Of a stretch of 64,000 nt of DNA, positions 8,414 to 16,818 are shown piece after piece. Both the position numbers and the translations under genes were made by a program. The DNA is from UBA10364 sp905182675. Lineage in GTDB: Bacteria; Bacteroidota; Bacteroidia; Flavobacteriales; Schleiferiaceae. Under the pieces are notes generated by a model. That model ran no database searches, was not told the origin of the DNA, and saw only the letters and a program-made list of their open reading frames with translations. The first letter of the stretch is position 1; every line of letters starts with the position of its first letter. The stretch covers positions 1 to 64,000 of the forward strand of contig CAWVWE010000008.1 of NCBI GenBank assembly GCA_963933975.1. Direction: 5' to 3'.

Positions 8414-9396
8414 GCACAATACTAGAGCATTATTCGAGTAGCGATCTTGTTTCCAGAACAAGTATTAGAGCAGGCGAACAAAGGCTTGGCCAGGTCATCA
8501 GCGCCGTATCACCAAAGCAGTGGGCCAACGAAGATGAACTGCCATTCAAATTTGTTTTAGTGGGCATTGAAGAGGATTTTGGGGTTAGAGCGAACTACGG
8601 ACGAGGTGGTGCTCAAGAAAGCTATCAGGCATTCCTATCCTACTTCTGCAATCTACAGACCAATAGATTTTTTCCTTCCTCGCAGGTTGCTGTGCTCGGT
8701 GCGGTGGTCGCAACAAGCAAGATACCTGATGACCAAACCGATCTACTCAGATCTGCAACCGCTTTAAACGATCTGGTGATTCAAGAGATCGTCCAGCGTA
8801 TTATTCAAAAGGGCGCCATCCCCATCGTCATAGGCGGAGGACATAATAATGCCTATGGTTGTTTATCAGGTGTAAGTCTGGCAAAAGGATTGCCCATAAA
8901 TTGTTTGAATATTGATGCGCATACCGACCTTAGAGATACAGAGGGAAGACACAGCGGAAACGGCTTTACCTATGCCATGAAAGAGGGATATTTAGGTCAG
9001 TATTTTATGCTGGGCATACAAGAAAATTACACTTCAGAGAATATTTGGCAGAGAATCGAGGATGATGAAAACATTGATCTAGCTAGTTATGAGGATTTAA
9101 TGTCAGGGGAAGAGCAATTCGAAGAGGTGTATGCGCGTATTACTGATCACCTTGGCGAACATTACGGACTAGAATTAGATGTAGATGTGATTGCCAATTT
9201 TCCCTCGAGTGCACAGAGCATCAGTGGATTTTCCTTTGAACAGGTGCGTAAAATAATTTATGCACTAGATTTCTCTCCACACTATTTTCATCTTTGTGAG
9301 GGACGTGTAACGAATGAGGAAGAATTCGCACAAGTAGGACGTGGACTCGCAGTATTAGTCGCTGATTTTGTAAAAGCACACATCTTCAGCGAATAA
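8410..9396 (+). CDS. hutG: Formimidoylglutamase (arginase/ureohydrolase family)
   Basis: Predicted Mn-dependent hydrolase splitting N-formimidoyl-glutamate to glutamate and formamide. Ureohydrolase motifs are in order: I-G-G-G-H-N-N-A-Y-G (about residue 140), N-I-D-A-H-T-D-L-R (about 170), H-S-G-N-G-F, and E-L-D-V-D-V-I (about 255), which provide the bimetal ligands. The 328-residue length fits. It sits between hutI and ftcD with overlaps of 4 nt and 1 nt. The family assignment is firm; the exact substrate comes from the operon. Confidence 0.88.
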   Translation: MSTILEHYSSSDLVSRTSIRAGEQRLGQVISAVSPKQWANEDELPFKFVLVGIEEDFGVRANYGRGGAQESYQAFLSYFCNLQTNRFFPSSQVAVLGAVVATSKIPDDQTDLLRSATALNDLVIQEIVQRIIQKGAIPIVIGGGHNNAYGCLSGVSLAKGLPINCLNIDAHTDLRDTEGRHSGNGFTYAMKEGYLGQYFMLGIQENYTSENIWQRIEDDENIDLASYEDLMSGEEQFEEVYARITDHLGEHYGLELDVDVIANFPSSAQSISGFSFEQVRKIIYALDFSPHYFHLCEGRVTNEEEFAQVGRGLAVLVADFVKAHIFSE

Positions 9397-10313
9397 TGTC
9401 AGGTACCTACCGCATAGAATGTATCCCCAATATTTCCTCTACGGATCCCGAGTTGCTGCGCCTTATTTCAAAAGGTATTCAGGCAGTCCCTGGTGTTATA
9501 CTACATTTTGTAGATCCAGGGCAAAGTGCAAACAGAACCGTTTTTACGTACACTGGACCAATGAACGGAGTTTTCAAGGCCACTCAAATCCTATTTAGGC
9601 TAACGCTATCACATGTTGATATGCGTAAGCATACTGGCGTACATCCAAGAATGGGCGCTGTGGATGTGTGTCCCTTTGTCCTGCTGGACGATCTATATTT
9701 CGCCAAGGACTTCAAGGCTCGAACCTTGGTTTTTGCAGCACAAATAGTAGAAGAGTTCCAAGTAGCCCTCTATGGCTATGAAGGTCTTGCAAAACATGCA
9801 GAGCGAAAAGATTTAGCACACATACGTCGTGGACAATACGAAGGTCTGCGCGATCGTTTCACCCGTGGCGAACTTCCTGATTTTGGTCCAAGCACCTATA
9901 ATTCATCCGTAGAGAAACATGGAGCTACTGCAATAGGAATCAGGCCGTTAATGGTTGCCTATAATGTAAACTTATCAGGATTACCTACAGCGTTATTATT
10001 GCCCATAGCTAAGAAAATATCAGCACTGATCCGAGAACGCGACGGCGGACTTCAAGGGGTGAAATCTATAGGGTGGTATCTCCCTGATCGTGATGTAGTC
10101 CAAGTAAGCTGTAATCTCACCAAGCCAAATATAGTAGGAGTCTGTGACGTCTTTTTGCGAGTCGGGGAATTGGCAAAGGAATTTAACTGTGCTGCCCATT
10201 CTAGTGAACTTATTGGCTGTATTCCGAAAAGCCAGTTCACCACCCTTACTTCTGAGCAATTAGGGTTTGGTGAGTTCAAACCATTTGGAGCCAATCGCAT
10301 ACTCCAACTGTAA
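9396..10313 (+). CDS. ftcD: Glutamate formimidoyltransferase
   Basis: Transfers the formimino group from formimidoylglutamate to tetrahydrofolate, releasing glutamate. The 305 residues match the transferase half of mammalian FTCD and lack the cyclodeaminase half. Typical stretches are the N-terminal E-C-I-P-N-I-S, H-T-G-V-H-P-R-M-G-A-V-D-V-C-P-F-V (about 75-92), and the C-terminal E-L-I-G-C-I-P. The start overlaps the hutG stop by one base (TAATG). Having this enzyme next to HutG places two alternative fates of formimidoylglutamate in one operon. No cyclodeaminase gene lies nearby. Confidence 0.92.
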   Translation: MSGTYRIECIPNISSTDPELLRLISKGIQAVPGVILHFVDPGQSANRTVFTYTGPMNGVFKATQILFRLTLSHVDMRKHTGVHPRMGAVDVCPFVLLDDLYFAKDFKARTLVFAAQIVEEFQVALYGYEGLAKHAERKDLAHIRRGQYEGLRDRFTRGELPDFGPSTYNSSVEKHGATAIGIRPLMVAYNVNLSGLPTALLLPIAKKISALIRERDGGLQGVKSIGWYLPDRDVVQVSCNLTKPNIVGVCDVFLRVGELAKEFNCAAHSSELIGCIPKSQFTTLTSEQLGFGEFKPFGANRILQL

Positions 10314-10368
10314 CTCACTCATGGCATGATTTATGGTTGGTGAAGCTTGCAGATCCATTATACCCAAT

Positions 10369-12744
10369 ATGAAAAAAATTTTACTCGCACTTTTTTGTTT
10401 CTCTGGAACTCTAAGTTTTGCACAGACAAAGACCATCAGTGGCTATGTATCAGATTCACAAACTGGAGAAGCATTGATCGGTGTTAATCTTTGGTCACCA
10501 GACCTAAAGCTTGGGACCGCCACCAATGTATATGGCTTCTACTCTTTTACACTTCCGGAGGGCAAGCATGTTCTGCGTCTCACGTATCTCGGGTATGCGA
10601 ATCGCGATTTTGAAATCAACCTCATTCAAAATATTAGTTCCAATTTCGAATTAATTGCATCAGAAAACATGCTCAATGAAGTCGATGTAATAGCCTCAGA
10701 GGGCGCTCGGATGCAAGAGCAAGTGCAGATGTCAAAAATGGAAGTACCCATCAAGCAGCTCAAGTCGCTTCCTGCTATTTTAGGCGAAGTAGACATCATG
10801 AAAACCCTTCAGCTTCTCCCTGGAGTTCAAAGCGGTGGCGAAGGAACTTCTGGTCTTTATGTTCGTGGGGGATCCCCAGATCAAAATCTTATTTTATTAG
10901 ATGGCGTTCCTATTTACAACGTAAATCACCTGTTTGGATTTTTTTCTGTCTTTAATGCAGATGCAATTTCAAACGTCAGTTTGACTAAAGGAGGCTTCCC
11001 TGCGCGCTATGGAGGAAGGTTATCCTCAGTGCTAGAAATCAATATGAAGGAAGGTAATCTCCGCGAATTTCACGGTGACGCAACGGCATCCATTATTGCC
11101 TCAAAATTGACTTTGGAAGGTCCACTCATCAAGGACAAGGCTTCGTTTATGGTTTCAGGTCGACGTACCTATTTAGATATTCTCGCAAAACCTTTTCTAA
11201 ACAACATAAACTCCCAAGACCCCAATTTTAGCGCATCTCCTACCTATTATTTCTATGACATGAATGCGAAGGTGAATTATAAAGTCGGTAAGAATGACCG
11301 GATCTACCTGAGTCATTTCCAAGGCAAAGATGATTTTGGATTACAAAGTGAAGATTCCAACAATGGAAATACAGACAAACTAAACTTCGGACTTGACTGG
11401 CAAAATTCTATAACTGCAGCTCGCTGGAACCACCAATGGTCCCCAAAGCTTTTCTCAAACGCCATAGCGACAAGATCCCTTTACAACTTCAATACAAGGG
11501 CAATAAGCGAAACGTCTTTCCAACCAAACTTCCCTGATACGACTGGACAACAGTCAGAAAAATTTGCCGGGCTCTACTTCTCCGGAATAGAAGATTATGG
11601 TGGCCGATTAGATTTCGACTATGCTCACAGTCCGCTCCATTATGTTCGTTTTGGCGCAGGATACACAAACCACACATTTTCACCCGGAGCAACCAATTTA
11701 GAATTTGCAAGTAGTGGATTCAATTTAGACACCCTAATAGGTGGATCAGATGTTTATTCAAACGAACTCTTTGCCTATGCAGAAGACGAGTGGACCGTAA
11801 ATGACAAATTTAAAATTAATGGTGGTCTTCATTTTACGACGCTGTTCGTTGAAGGAACAACCTACGCCAGTTTACAACCTAGATTTGGCATGAACTACAG
11901 TCTTCCCGGAGACATCGCATTAAAAGCATCGTATGCGGACATGATGCAGTTCGTTAACCTACTGACAAATGAAGGCATAGGATTGCCTACCGATTTATGG
12001 GTTCCTTCCACAGCGAATCTTAAACCTCAGAAATCTCGTCAATACGCAGCAGGACTGGCCAAAAATCTTAAAAAATTCGAATTAAGTATCGAGGGATATT
12101 ATAAAGAAATGGACAACCTAGTCAGCTATAAAGAAGGTGCTAACTTCTTATTTTCACTGGATGAGAACTGGGAAGACAAGGTTACCCAAGGTTCTGGTGA
12201 AAGTTATGGACTAGAGTTTTTTGCACAGAAAAAAGCTGGGAAAACAAATGGATGGATAGGCTACACCTTGAGTTGGAATTTCCGTCAGTTTGACGAGATC
12301 AACGGTGGAGAAAAGTTCTTCTACACGTACGATCGCAGACATGATTTCTCCGCGGTGCTTTCACATGATTTTACCGAAAATATTGCGTTTAGTGGCGCAT
12401 GGGTATATGGAACAGGTCGAGCAATAACGCTACCTGAATTTGCCTATATAACTGCTCTGCCTTCTGGCCTAGGATGGTTCCAAGGACAAACAGCCTATGT
12501 GGAGCGTCCGTCTGACAAGAATGCCTATAGAATGAGTGCTTACCATAGACTGGACCTCAGTCTGAGCTTTCATAAAAAGCTAAAAAACTACGACAGATGG
12601 TGGATCTTTAGTACTTATAATACCTATAACCACCTGAATCCATTCTTCTTAGATGCCTCCTCAGATGATCAAGGGAATCCTGTCCTACGAGAGTATGGAC
12701 TGTTCCCTATTATACCATCTGTCGCCTATCGTATTAAATTTTAA
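10369..12744 (+). CDS. TonB-dependent outer-membrane receptor with N-terminal carboxypeptidase-regulatory domain
   Basis: Outer-membrane beta-barrel for active uptake driven by TonB. The ATG at 10369 is chosen because a good signal peptide follows (M-K-K-I-L-L-A-L-F, cleavage after S-F-A-Q); an upstream in-frame ATG at 10333 adds a charged leader. Residues about 22-110 form the carboxypeptidase D regulatory-like domain common in Bacteroidota. A plug follows, including V-R-G-G-S-P-D-Q-N-L-I-L-L-D-G-V-P-I-Y-N and G-F-P-A-R-Y-G-G-R-L-S-S. The barrel ends in a terminal phenylalanine. The DUF4249 lipoprotein gene begins 3 bp downstream, the usual partner for this receptor class. The ligand is unknown; no SusD homologue is present. 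Confidence 0.92.
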   Translation: MKKILLALFCFSGTLSFAQTKTISGYVSDSQTGEALIGVNLWSPDLKLGTATNVYGFYSFTLPEGKHVLRLTYLGYANRDFEINLIQNISSNFELIASENMLNEVDVIASEGARMQEQVQMSKMEVPIKQLKSLPAILGEVDIMKTLQLLPGVQSGGEGTSGLYVRGGSPDQNLILLDGVPIYNVNHLFGFFSVFNADAISNVSLTKGGFPARYGGRLSSVLEINMKEGNLREFHGDATASIIASKLTLEGPLIKDKASFMVSGRRTYLDILAKPFLNNINSQDPNFSASPTYYFYDMNAKVNYKVGKNDRIYLSHFQGKDDFGLQSEDSNNGNTDKLNFGLDWQNSITAARWNHQWSPKLFSNAIATRSLYNFNTRAISETSFQPNFPDTTGQQSEKFAGLYFSGIEDYGGRLDFDYAHSPLHYVRFGAGYTNHTFSPGATNLEFASSGFNLDTLIGGSDVYSNELFAYAEDEWTVNDKFKINGGLHFTTLFVEGTTYASLQPRFGMNYSLPGDIALKASYADMMQFVNLLTNEGIGLPTDLWVPSTANLKPQKSRQYAAGLAKNLKKFELSIEGYYKEMDNLVSYKEGANFLFSLDENWEDKVTQGSGESYGLEFFAQKKAGKTNGWIGYTLSWNFRQFDEINGGEKFFYTYDRRHDFSAVLSHDFTENIAFSGAWVYGTGRAITLPEFAYITALPSGLGWFQGQTAYVERPSDKNAYRMSAYHRLDLSLSFHKKLKNYDRWWIFSTYNTYNHLNPFFLDASSDDQGNPVLREYGLFPIIPSVAYRIKF

Positions 12745-12747
12745 ATC

Positions 12748-13632
12748 ATGAATAAGCAACTACTTTTCATCCTACCACTTACGGTCCTGGTATTCTCCTG
12801 CAGCAATCTCATTGATGGTGTAGTGAAGGATATTGACCTACCAGCTCATGATCCACAAATTGCAGCCTCACTATTTGTAGATTCAAAAGATTCTGGTTTC
12901 GCGGCCATCATAAGCAAAACTCAAGGAATCTACGATACGTCCAGTACGGGCCTTTTAGATAGCGCTACATTAAAACTGTTTAAGGATGGTACGCTGTTGT
13001 ATTCCTGGGATAACATGTCACCTTTTGGAACTTATGACTATGATTTTGGACAACAAATTGGCACGATAGAAGGCGATATCGTTTTTGAAATCTCTCACCC
13101 AGATCATGAGACAGTAAGCGCTACACAACGCTTTCCTGAAGCAGCCAATTTTGAGGTAGAGCTTAATTATGGTGATGCTATTTATGGTGGTACACCATCT
13201 GATGAAATTGTCCTGACCCTAAAGGATAATCCAGGTATAGACCAACATTATCTTATTGAGATGTCCGTTCACTACAGAACACCTCTTACAGGTCAAGACA
13301 CCTCTAAGTACTATGGGTTGTTTCCGGAAACGTCGAACTCCAGCGTTAGCTACATAGGAGGGAAAAATCCAATAGTATCCGAGGAAGGGATAGACCGAGA
13401 TCTGAAAATAAGCTTTGCCACAGGTTTTAATTCCATAGACCAAGCTTTTCTTCTAGAGTACAGAGTATCCATCAGTGCCCTTTCTGATGATCTTTATGCG
13501 TTCTACAAGAGTTATGAAGCCCTAAATCAAAGTCAAAATAATCCTTTCGCAGAGCCCGTTATCTTATTTAGTAACATGAGTAACAGCATTGGTAGTTTTG
13601 GATTGTCCACCACTACGCGCAAATGGAAATAA
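12748..13632 (+). CDS. DUF4249-type lipoprotein, partner of TonB receptor
   Basis: A 294-residue lipoprotein with lipobox V-F-S-C (Cys18). Its beta-rich body with many T-L-K-L-F-K-D-G-like strands matches the layout of DUF4249 proteins, which almost always follow TonB-dependent receptors of this type. Probably exposed at the cell surface and helping ligand capture, by analogy with SusD, although the family role is not established. It is the last gene of the unit, just before a bidirectional terminator. Confidence 0.75.
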   Translation: MNKQLLFILPLTVLVFSCSNLIDGVVKDIDLPAHDPQIAASLFVDSKDSGFAAIISKTQGIYDTSSTGLLDSATLKLFKDGTLLYSWDNMSPFGTYDYDFGQQIGTIEGDIVFEISHPDHETVSATQRFPEAANFEVELNYGDAIYGGTPSDEIVLTLKDNPGIDQHYLIEMSVHYRTPLTGQDTSKYYGLFPETSNSSVSYIGGKNPIVSEEGIDRDLKISFATGFNSIDQAFLLEYRVSISALSDDLYAFYKSYEALNQSQNNPFAEPVILFSNMSNSIGSFGLSTTTRKWK

Positions 13633-13633
13633 C

Positions 13634-13680
13634 ATCATCATAAAATAGACGCCCAATAGGCGCCTTTTTTATGATGTTTA
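13634..13680. terminator. Bidirectional terminator between DUF4249 gene and fabH
   Basis: Nested inverted repeats: an outer pair CATCATAAAA / TTTTATGATG and an inner GC-rich hairpin (GACGCC / GGCGCC with one mismatch) with a T-run at 13665-13670. Two genes converge on it. Confidence 0.8.
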
Positions 13681-13688
13681 TTTTGTTG

Positions 13689-14693
13689 TTAATACTCCAT
13701 CAGTAACGAGCCCCAAGTAAACCCAGCACCGAAGGCCGCCATACAGACGGTATCGCCTCTATTAACCGCTCCTGTCTCTATAGCTTCGGATAAAGCGATG
13801 GCAATAGATGCTGCGGTTGTATTTCCATATTTCTCGATATTATTAAATACCTGGTCGTCTCTAAGTTTCATTCGTTTTTGAATGAATTGTGCAATGCGGA
13901 GGTTGGCTTGATGAGGAATAAGACAATCAATCTGATCCGATGTCATGTTGTTTTTATTCAATGCTTCTCCTATGACTTCTTCAAAACGCACCACTGCATT
14001 TTTAAAAACAAAATTTCCATTCATTTGTGGAAAGTGAATATCAGGATTTAAGCCGTTCTTGTCATACTCATCAATCCAATGCTGTGTCCCAAAACCCTTC
14101 ATGGTCAACTCCTCTTTATGTTTGCCTTGAGAGTGTGTATGACAACTCATGATGCCTCTCTCACCCTGTTTAGCTTTAGAAACAACAACAGCACCAGCGC
14201 CATCTCCGAAAATCACGCTGATGTTCCGCCCTCTGGTCGTTTTATCAATAAATGGGCTCTGTAGTTCTGAGGCAACGACAAGGACATGCTCATGCATACC
14301 TGATTTAACAAATGCGTTAGCGATACTCATGGCATATATAAAACCTGAACAAGCATTTCTAATATCTGTAGCTCCTATGGTCCCTATATCTAGAGCTTCT
14401 TGTACCTGTACTCCACAGCCTGGAAAATAATAATCTGGAGAAATGGTGGCAAAGACAATGTGACCTATTTCCGTCGCTTCTATTCCTGCCGCCGCAATGG
14501 CTTTTCTAGCCGCCTTTGTCCCCATCGTAGCCGCCGTATTTCCATCTCCTTCCTGGACCCAACGTCGTTCACGAATTCCGGTACGTTCGGTTATCCACTC
14601 ATCATTCGTATCAATAATGGTACTCAGATAATCGTTAGTTACAATCCGCTCCGGTACGTAATGTCCAGCTCCTGAAATTTTTGCCGTATACAT
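13689..14693 (-). CDS. fabH: 3-oxoacyl-ACP synthase III (KAS III)
   Basis: Condenses an acyl-CoA primer with malonyl-ACP to start fatty acid synthesis, in the cytoplasm. The 334-residue thiolase-fold protein has the R-T-G-I-R-E-R-R CoA-binding stretch (37-44), catalytic Cys115 in R-N-A-C-S-G-F, His in P-H-Q-A-N-L-R-I (about 257) and Asn in N-T-T-A-A-S (about 287), the full Cys-His-Asn triad. It is a single gene here, not in a fab/plsX/rpmF cluster as is often seen, so this may be one of several paralogues. It is divergent from htpG and shares a 141-bp intergenic region with it. Confidence 0.92.
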   Translation of the reverse strand: MYTAKISGAGHYVPERIVTNDYLSTIIDTNDEWITERTGIRERRWVQEGDGNTAATMGTKAARKAIAAAGIEATEIGHIVFATISPDYYFPGCGVQVQEALDIGTIGATDIRNACSGFIYAMSIANAFVKSGMHEHVLVVASELQSPFIDKTTRGRNISVIFGDGAGAVVVSKAKQGERGIMSCHTHSQGKHKEELTMKGFGTQHWIDEYDKNGLNPDIHFPQMNGNFVFKNAVVRFEEVIGEALNKNNMTSDQIDCLIPHQANLRIAQFIQKRMKLRDDQVFNNIEKYGNTTAASIAIALSEAIETGAVNRGDTVCMAAFGAGFTWGSLLMEY

Positions 14694-14751
14694 GGTATGT
14701 CTCGATTTTAGTGGTACAAGTCTTAAGTTAACGCAAAATTGGCATTTGAGT

Positions 14752-14828
14752 TGTCATAGTGTCAGTTAAATAGTGGCATTATCTGCATGGCACAAGAGTT
14801 GAACTAAAGAGTATCAACTATAATTTCA
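14752..14828 (+). promoter_or_regulatory. htpG promoter region with sigma-54-like element and TGTCA repeats
   Basis: Two TGTCA repeats (14752-14756 and 14760-14764) and a TGGCA (14774-14778) precede TGGCACAAGAGTTGAA at 14788-14803. That element keeps the GG of a sigma-54 -24 box and the TTG of the -12 box at the right distance, but the -12 GC is GA. The same TTG (14799-14801) lies 19 nt before TAATTTCA (14821-14828), which also resembles the Bacteroidota housekeeping pattern. Either reading, or both, is possible. Confidence 0.4.
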
Positions 14829-14834
14829 ATTACA

Positions 14835-16724
14835 ATGTCTAAAGGATCTATTAATGTTACTGCCCAGAACATCTTCCCTATCATCAAGAAGTTCTTGTAC
14901 AGCGATCATGAAATTTTCCTTCGCGAGCTTGTTTCAAATGCAGTAGATGCAACTCAGAAGCTAAAAACCTTAACCAACTTAGGTGAAGCGAAAGGAGAAT
15001 TAGGTGATTTATCTATTCACATCAAGCTTGATAAAAAAGCAAAAACCTTGAGTATCATTGACCGTGGAATCGGTATGACTGCTGAAGAAATTGACAAATA
15101 CATCAACCAAGTGGCCTTCTCTGGAGCTGAAGAGTTCGTTAAGGATTACGAGGGTAAGATGGAAGGCACTGATCTGATTGGTCATTTTGGTCTTGGATTC
15201 TATTCTGCCTTTATGGTGGCAAAAAAAGTAGAAATTCTGACCAAATCCCATAAAGATGATGCCGCAGTAATGTGGAGTTGTGAAGGAAACCCAGAATTTG
15301 AACTCACCTCCATTGAAAAGGAAGATCGTGGAACCGAAATCAGACTTCACATCGCTGAAGACAGCGAAGACTTCCTCGAAGAGGCTAAAATTAATGAGCT
15401 TCTTAGCAAATACGCTAAGTTCATGCCTGTTTCTATAGAGTTTGGGGATAAGGACGAGAGTTTTAACTCCGCTGCAGAAGGTGAAGATGCAAAATGGGAG
15501 ACTAAGAAAGTTCCTAATATCATCAACAACCCCAACCCTGCGTGGGTGCGTAAACCAGCGGACCTTTCCGATGAGGACTATCGCGCATTTTACCGTGAGC
15601 TTTATCCATCCAGTTTTGACGAGCCCTTATTTAGTATTCACTTGAACGTGGATTTCCCGTTTAATCTTACTGGAGTACTTTACTTCCCTAAGATTAAGCC
15701 CAACGTTGAGCCGCAGCGCAATAAAATTCAATTGTTCCAAAAGCAAGTTTTTGTAACGGACAGTGTGGAAGGAATCGTTCCAGACTTCTTAACACTGCTC
15801 CATGGCGTAATTGACTCTCCTGACATCCCTCTAAACGTGAGTCGTTCTTACTTGCAAGCTGACGGAAATGTAAAGAAGATTTCTAGCCATATCACTAAAA
15901 AAGTAGCTGATAAGCTTGAGGAAATGTTCCGCACTGACCGCGAAGATTTTGAGAGCAAGTGGAACGATATGAAGATTATCATCGAGTATGGTATGCTTAC
16001 TGAAGACAAGTTCTTTGATAAGGGCAAGAAATTCGCTTTGTACGAGACCATGGATGGAAAGCTCCACACCTTTGAGGCATTCCTGGAATCTGTTAAGGAG
16101 AAGCATACAGATAAAGACAATAAAACAGTTGTGCTTTACGCTTCTCACAAGACTGCACAGCACAGTTATGTACAACAAGCAAAAGCTAAGGGCTATGAAG
16201 TATTGCTTTTAGATTCGCCGCTTACCAGTCATCTGATTCAAAAGCTGGAACAAGAATTTAGCGACACAACTTTTGCTCGGGTAGATTCGGATTTGATCGA
16301 TAACTTGATTAAAAAAGAGGAGACTCGCGTTTCTAAATTGAGCGAAAAGCAAAAAGAAGAGCTCAAAACGCGTTTAGAATCTATTGTACCTAAGGAGAAA
16401 TTCACTCTGAAGCTTGAAGACATGGAGAGCACTGATGCTCCTCTAGTGATCACTGTACCTGAATTTATGCGACGCATGAAGGAAATGCAGATGTCTGGTG
16501 GTGGCGGTATGATGGGTATGGGAGATTTCCCGGACATGTACGACCTTGTGGTAAATGCTAACCACAGTCTGGCCTCTAAAATACTCGATACTGATGACGA
16601 AGTATTGAGATCATCCGCGGTAAACCAAGCGTTAGACCTTGCCAAACTTCAGCAGAATTTGCTACATGGTGAAGAGCTTACCGCTTTCATCACGCGATCT
16701 TACGAAATGCTTGGCCAAGAATAA
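14835..16724 (+). CDS. htpG: Molecular chaperone HtpG (Hsp90)
   Basis: Cytosolic ATP-dependent Hsp90 chaperone. The 629-residue protein has the GHKL ATPase domain with E-L-V-S-N-A-V-D-A (about 31-39), D-R-G-I-G-M-T (about 76), and G-H-F-G-L-G-F-Y-S-A-F-M (about 119). The middle domain has the catalytic-loop segment L-N-V-S-R-S-Y-L-Q (about 334-342). The C-terminal region is divergent and contains a glycine/methionine-rich linker G-G-G-M-M-G-M-G near residue 557, followed by a short dimerisation domain. A monocistronic unit is implied by the upstream promoter region and the strong terminator. Confidence 0.97.
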   Translation: MSKGSINVTAQNIFPIIKKFLYSDHEIFLRELVSNAVDATQKLKTLTNLGEAKGELGDLSIHIKLDKKAKTLSIIDRGIGMTAEEIDKYINQVAFSGAEEFVKDYEGKMEGTDLIGHFGLGFYSAFMVAKKVEILTKSHKDDAAVMWSCEGNPEFELTSIEKEDRGTEIRLHIAEDSEDFLEEAKINELLSKYAKFMPVSIEFGDKDESFNSAAEGEDAKWETKKVPNIINNPNPAWVRKPADLSDEDYRAFYRELYPSSFDEPLFSIHLNVDFPFNLTGVLYFPKIKPNVEPQRNKIQLFQKQVFVTDSVEGIVPDFLTLLHGVIDSPDIPLNVSRSYLQADGNVKKISSHITKKVADKLEEMFRTDREDFESKWNDMKIIIEYGMLTEDKFFDKGKKFALYETMDGKLHTFEAFLESVKEKHTDKDNKTVVLYASHKTAQHSYVQQAKAKGYEVLLLDSPLTSHLIQKLEQEFSDTTFARVDSDLIDNLIKKEETRVSKLSEKQKEELKTRLESIVPKEKFTLKLEDMESTDAPLVITVPEFMRRMKEMQMSGGGGMMGMGDFPDMYDLVVNANHSLASKILDTDDEVLRSSAVNQALDLAKLQQNLLHGEELTAFITRSYEMLGQE

Positions 16725-16757
16725 GCGTTACACATTTTTGGACACGTACTAATGAAT

Positions 16758-16784
16758 AAAAGGGGGGCTACGCCCCCCTTTTTA
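16758..16784 (+). terminator. Rho-independent terminator after htpG
   Basis: A perfect stem of AAAAGGGGGGC (16758-16768) against GCCCCCCTTTT (16772-16782) with a 3-nt loop, ending in a T-run. Confidence 0.92.
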
Positions 16785-16818
16785 GTATCTTGTCCTATTA
16801 TCAAACCAATCATTTTTC

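Noticed and set aside
14773..14786. Possible sigma-54 element TGGCATTATCTGCA before htpG
   Set aside because: The GG to GC distance is 8, not 10, so it does not fit; the element at 14788-14803 is the better candidate.
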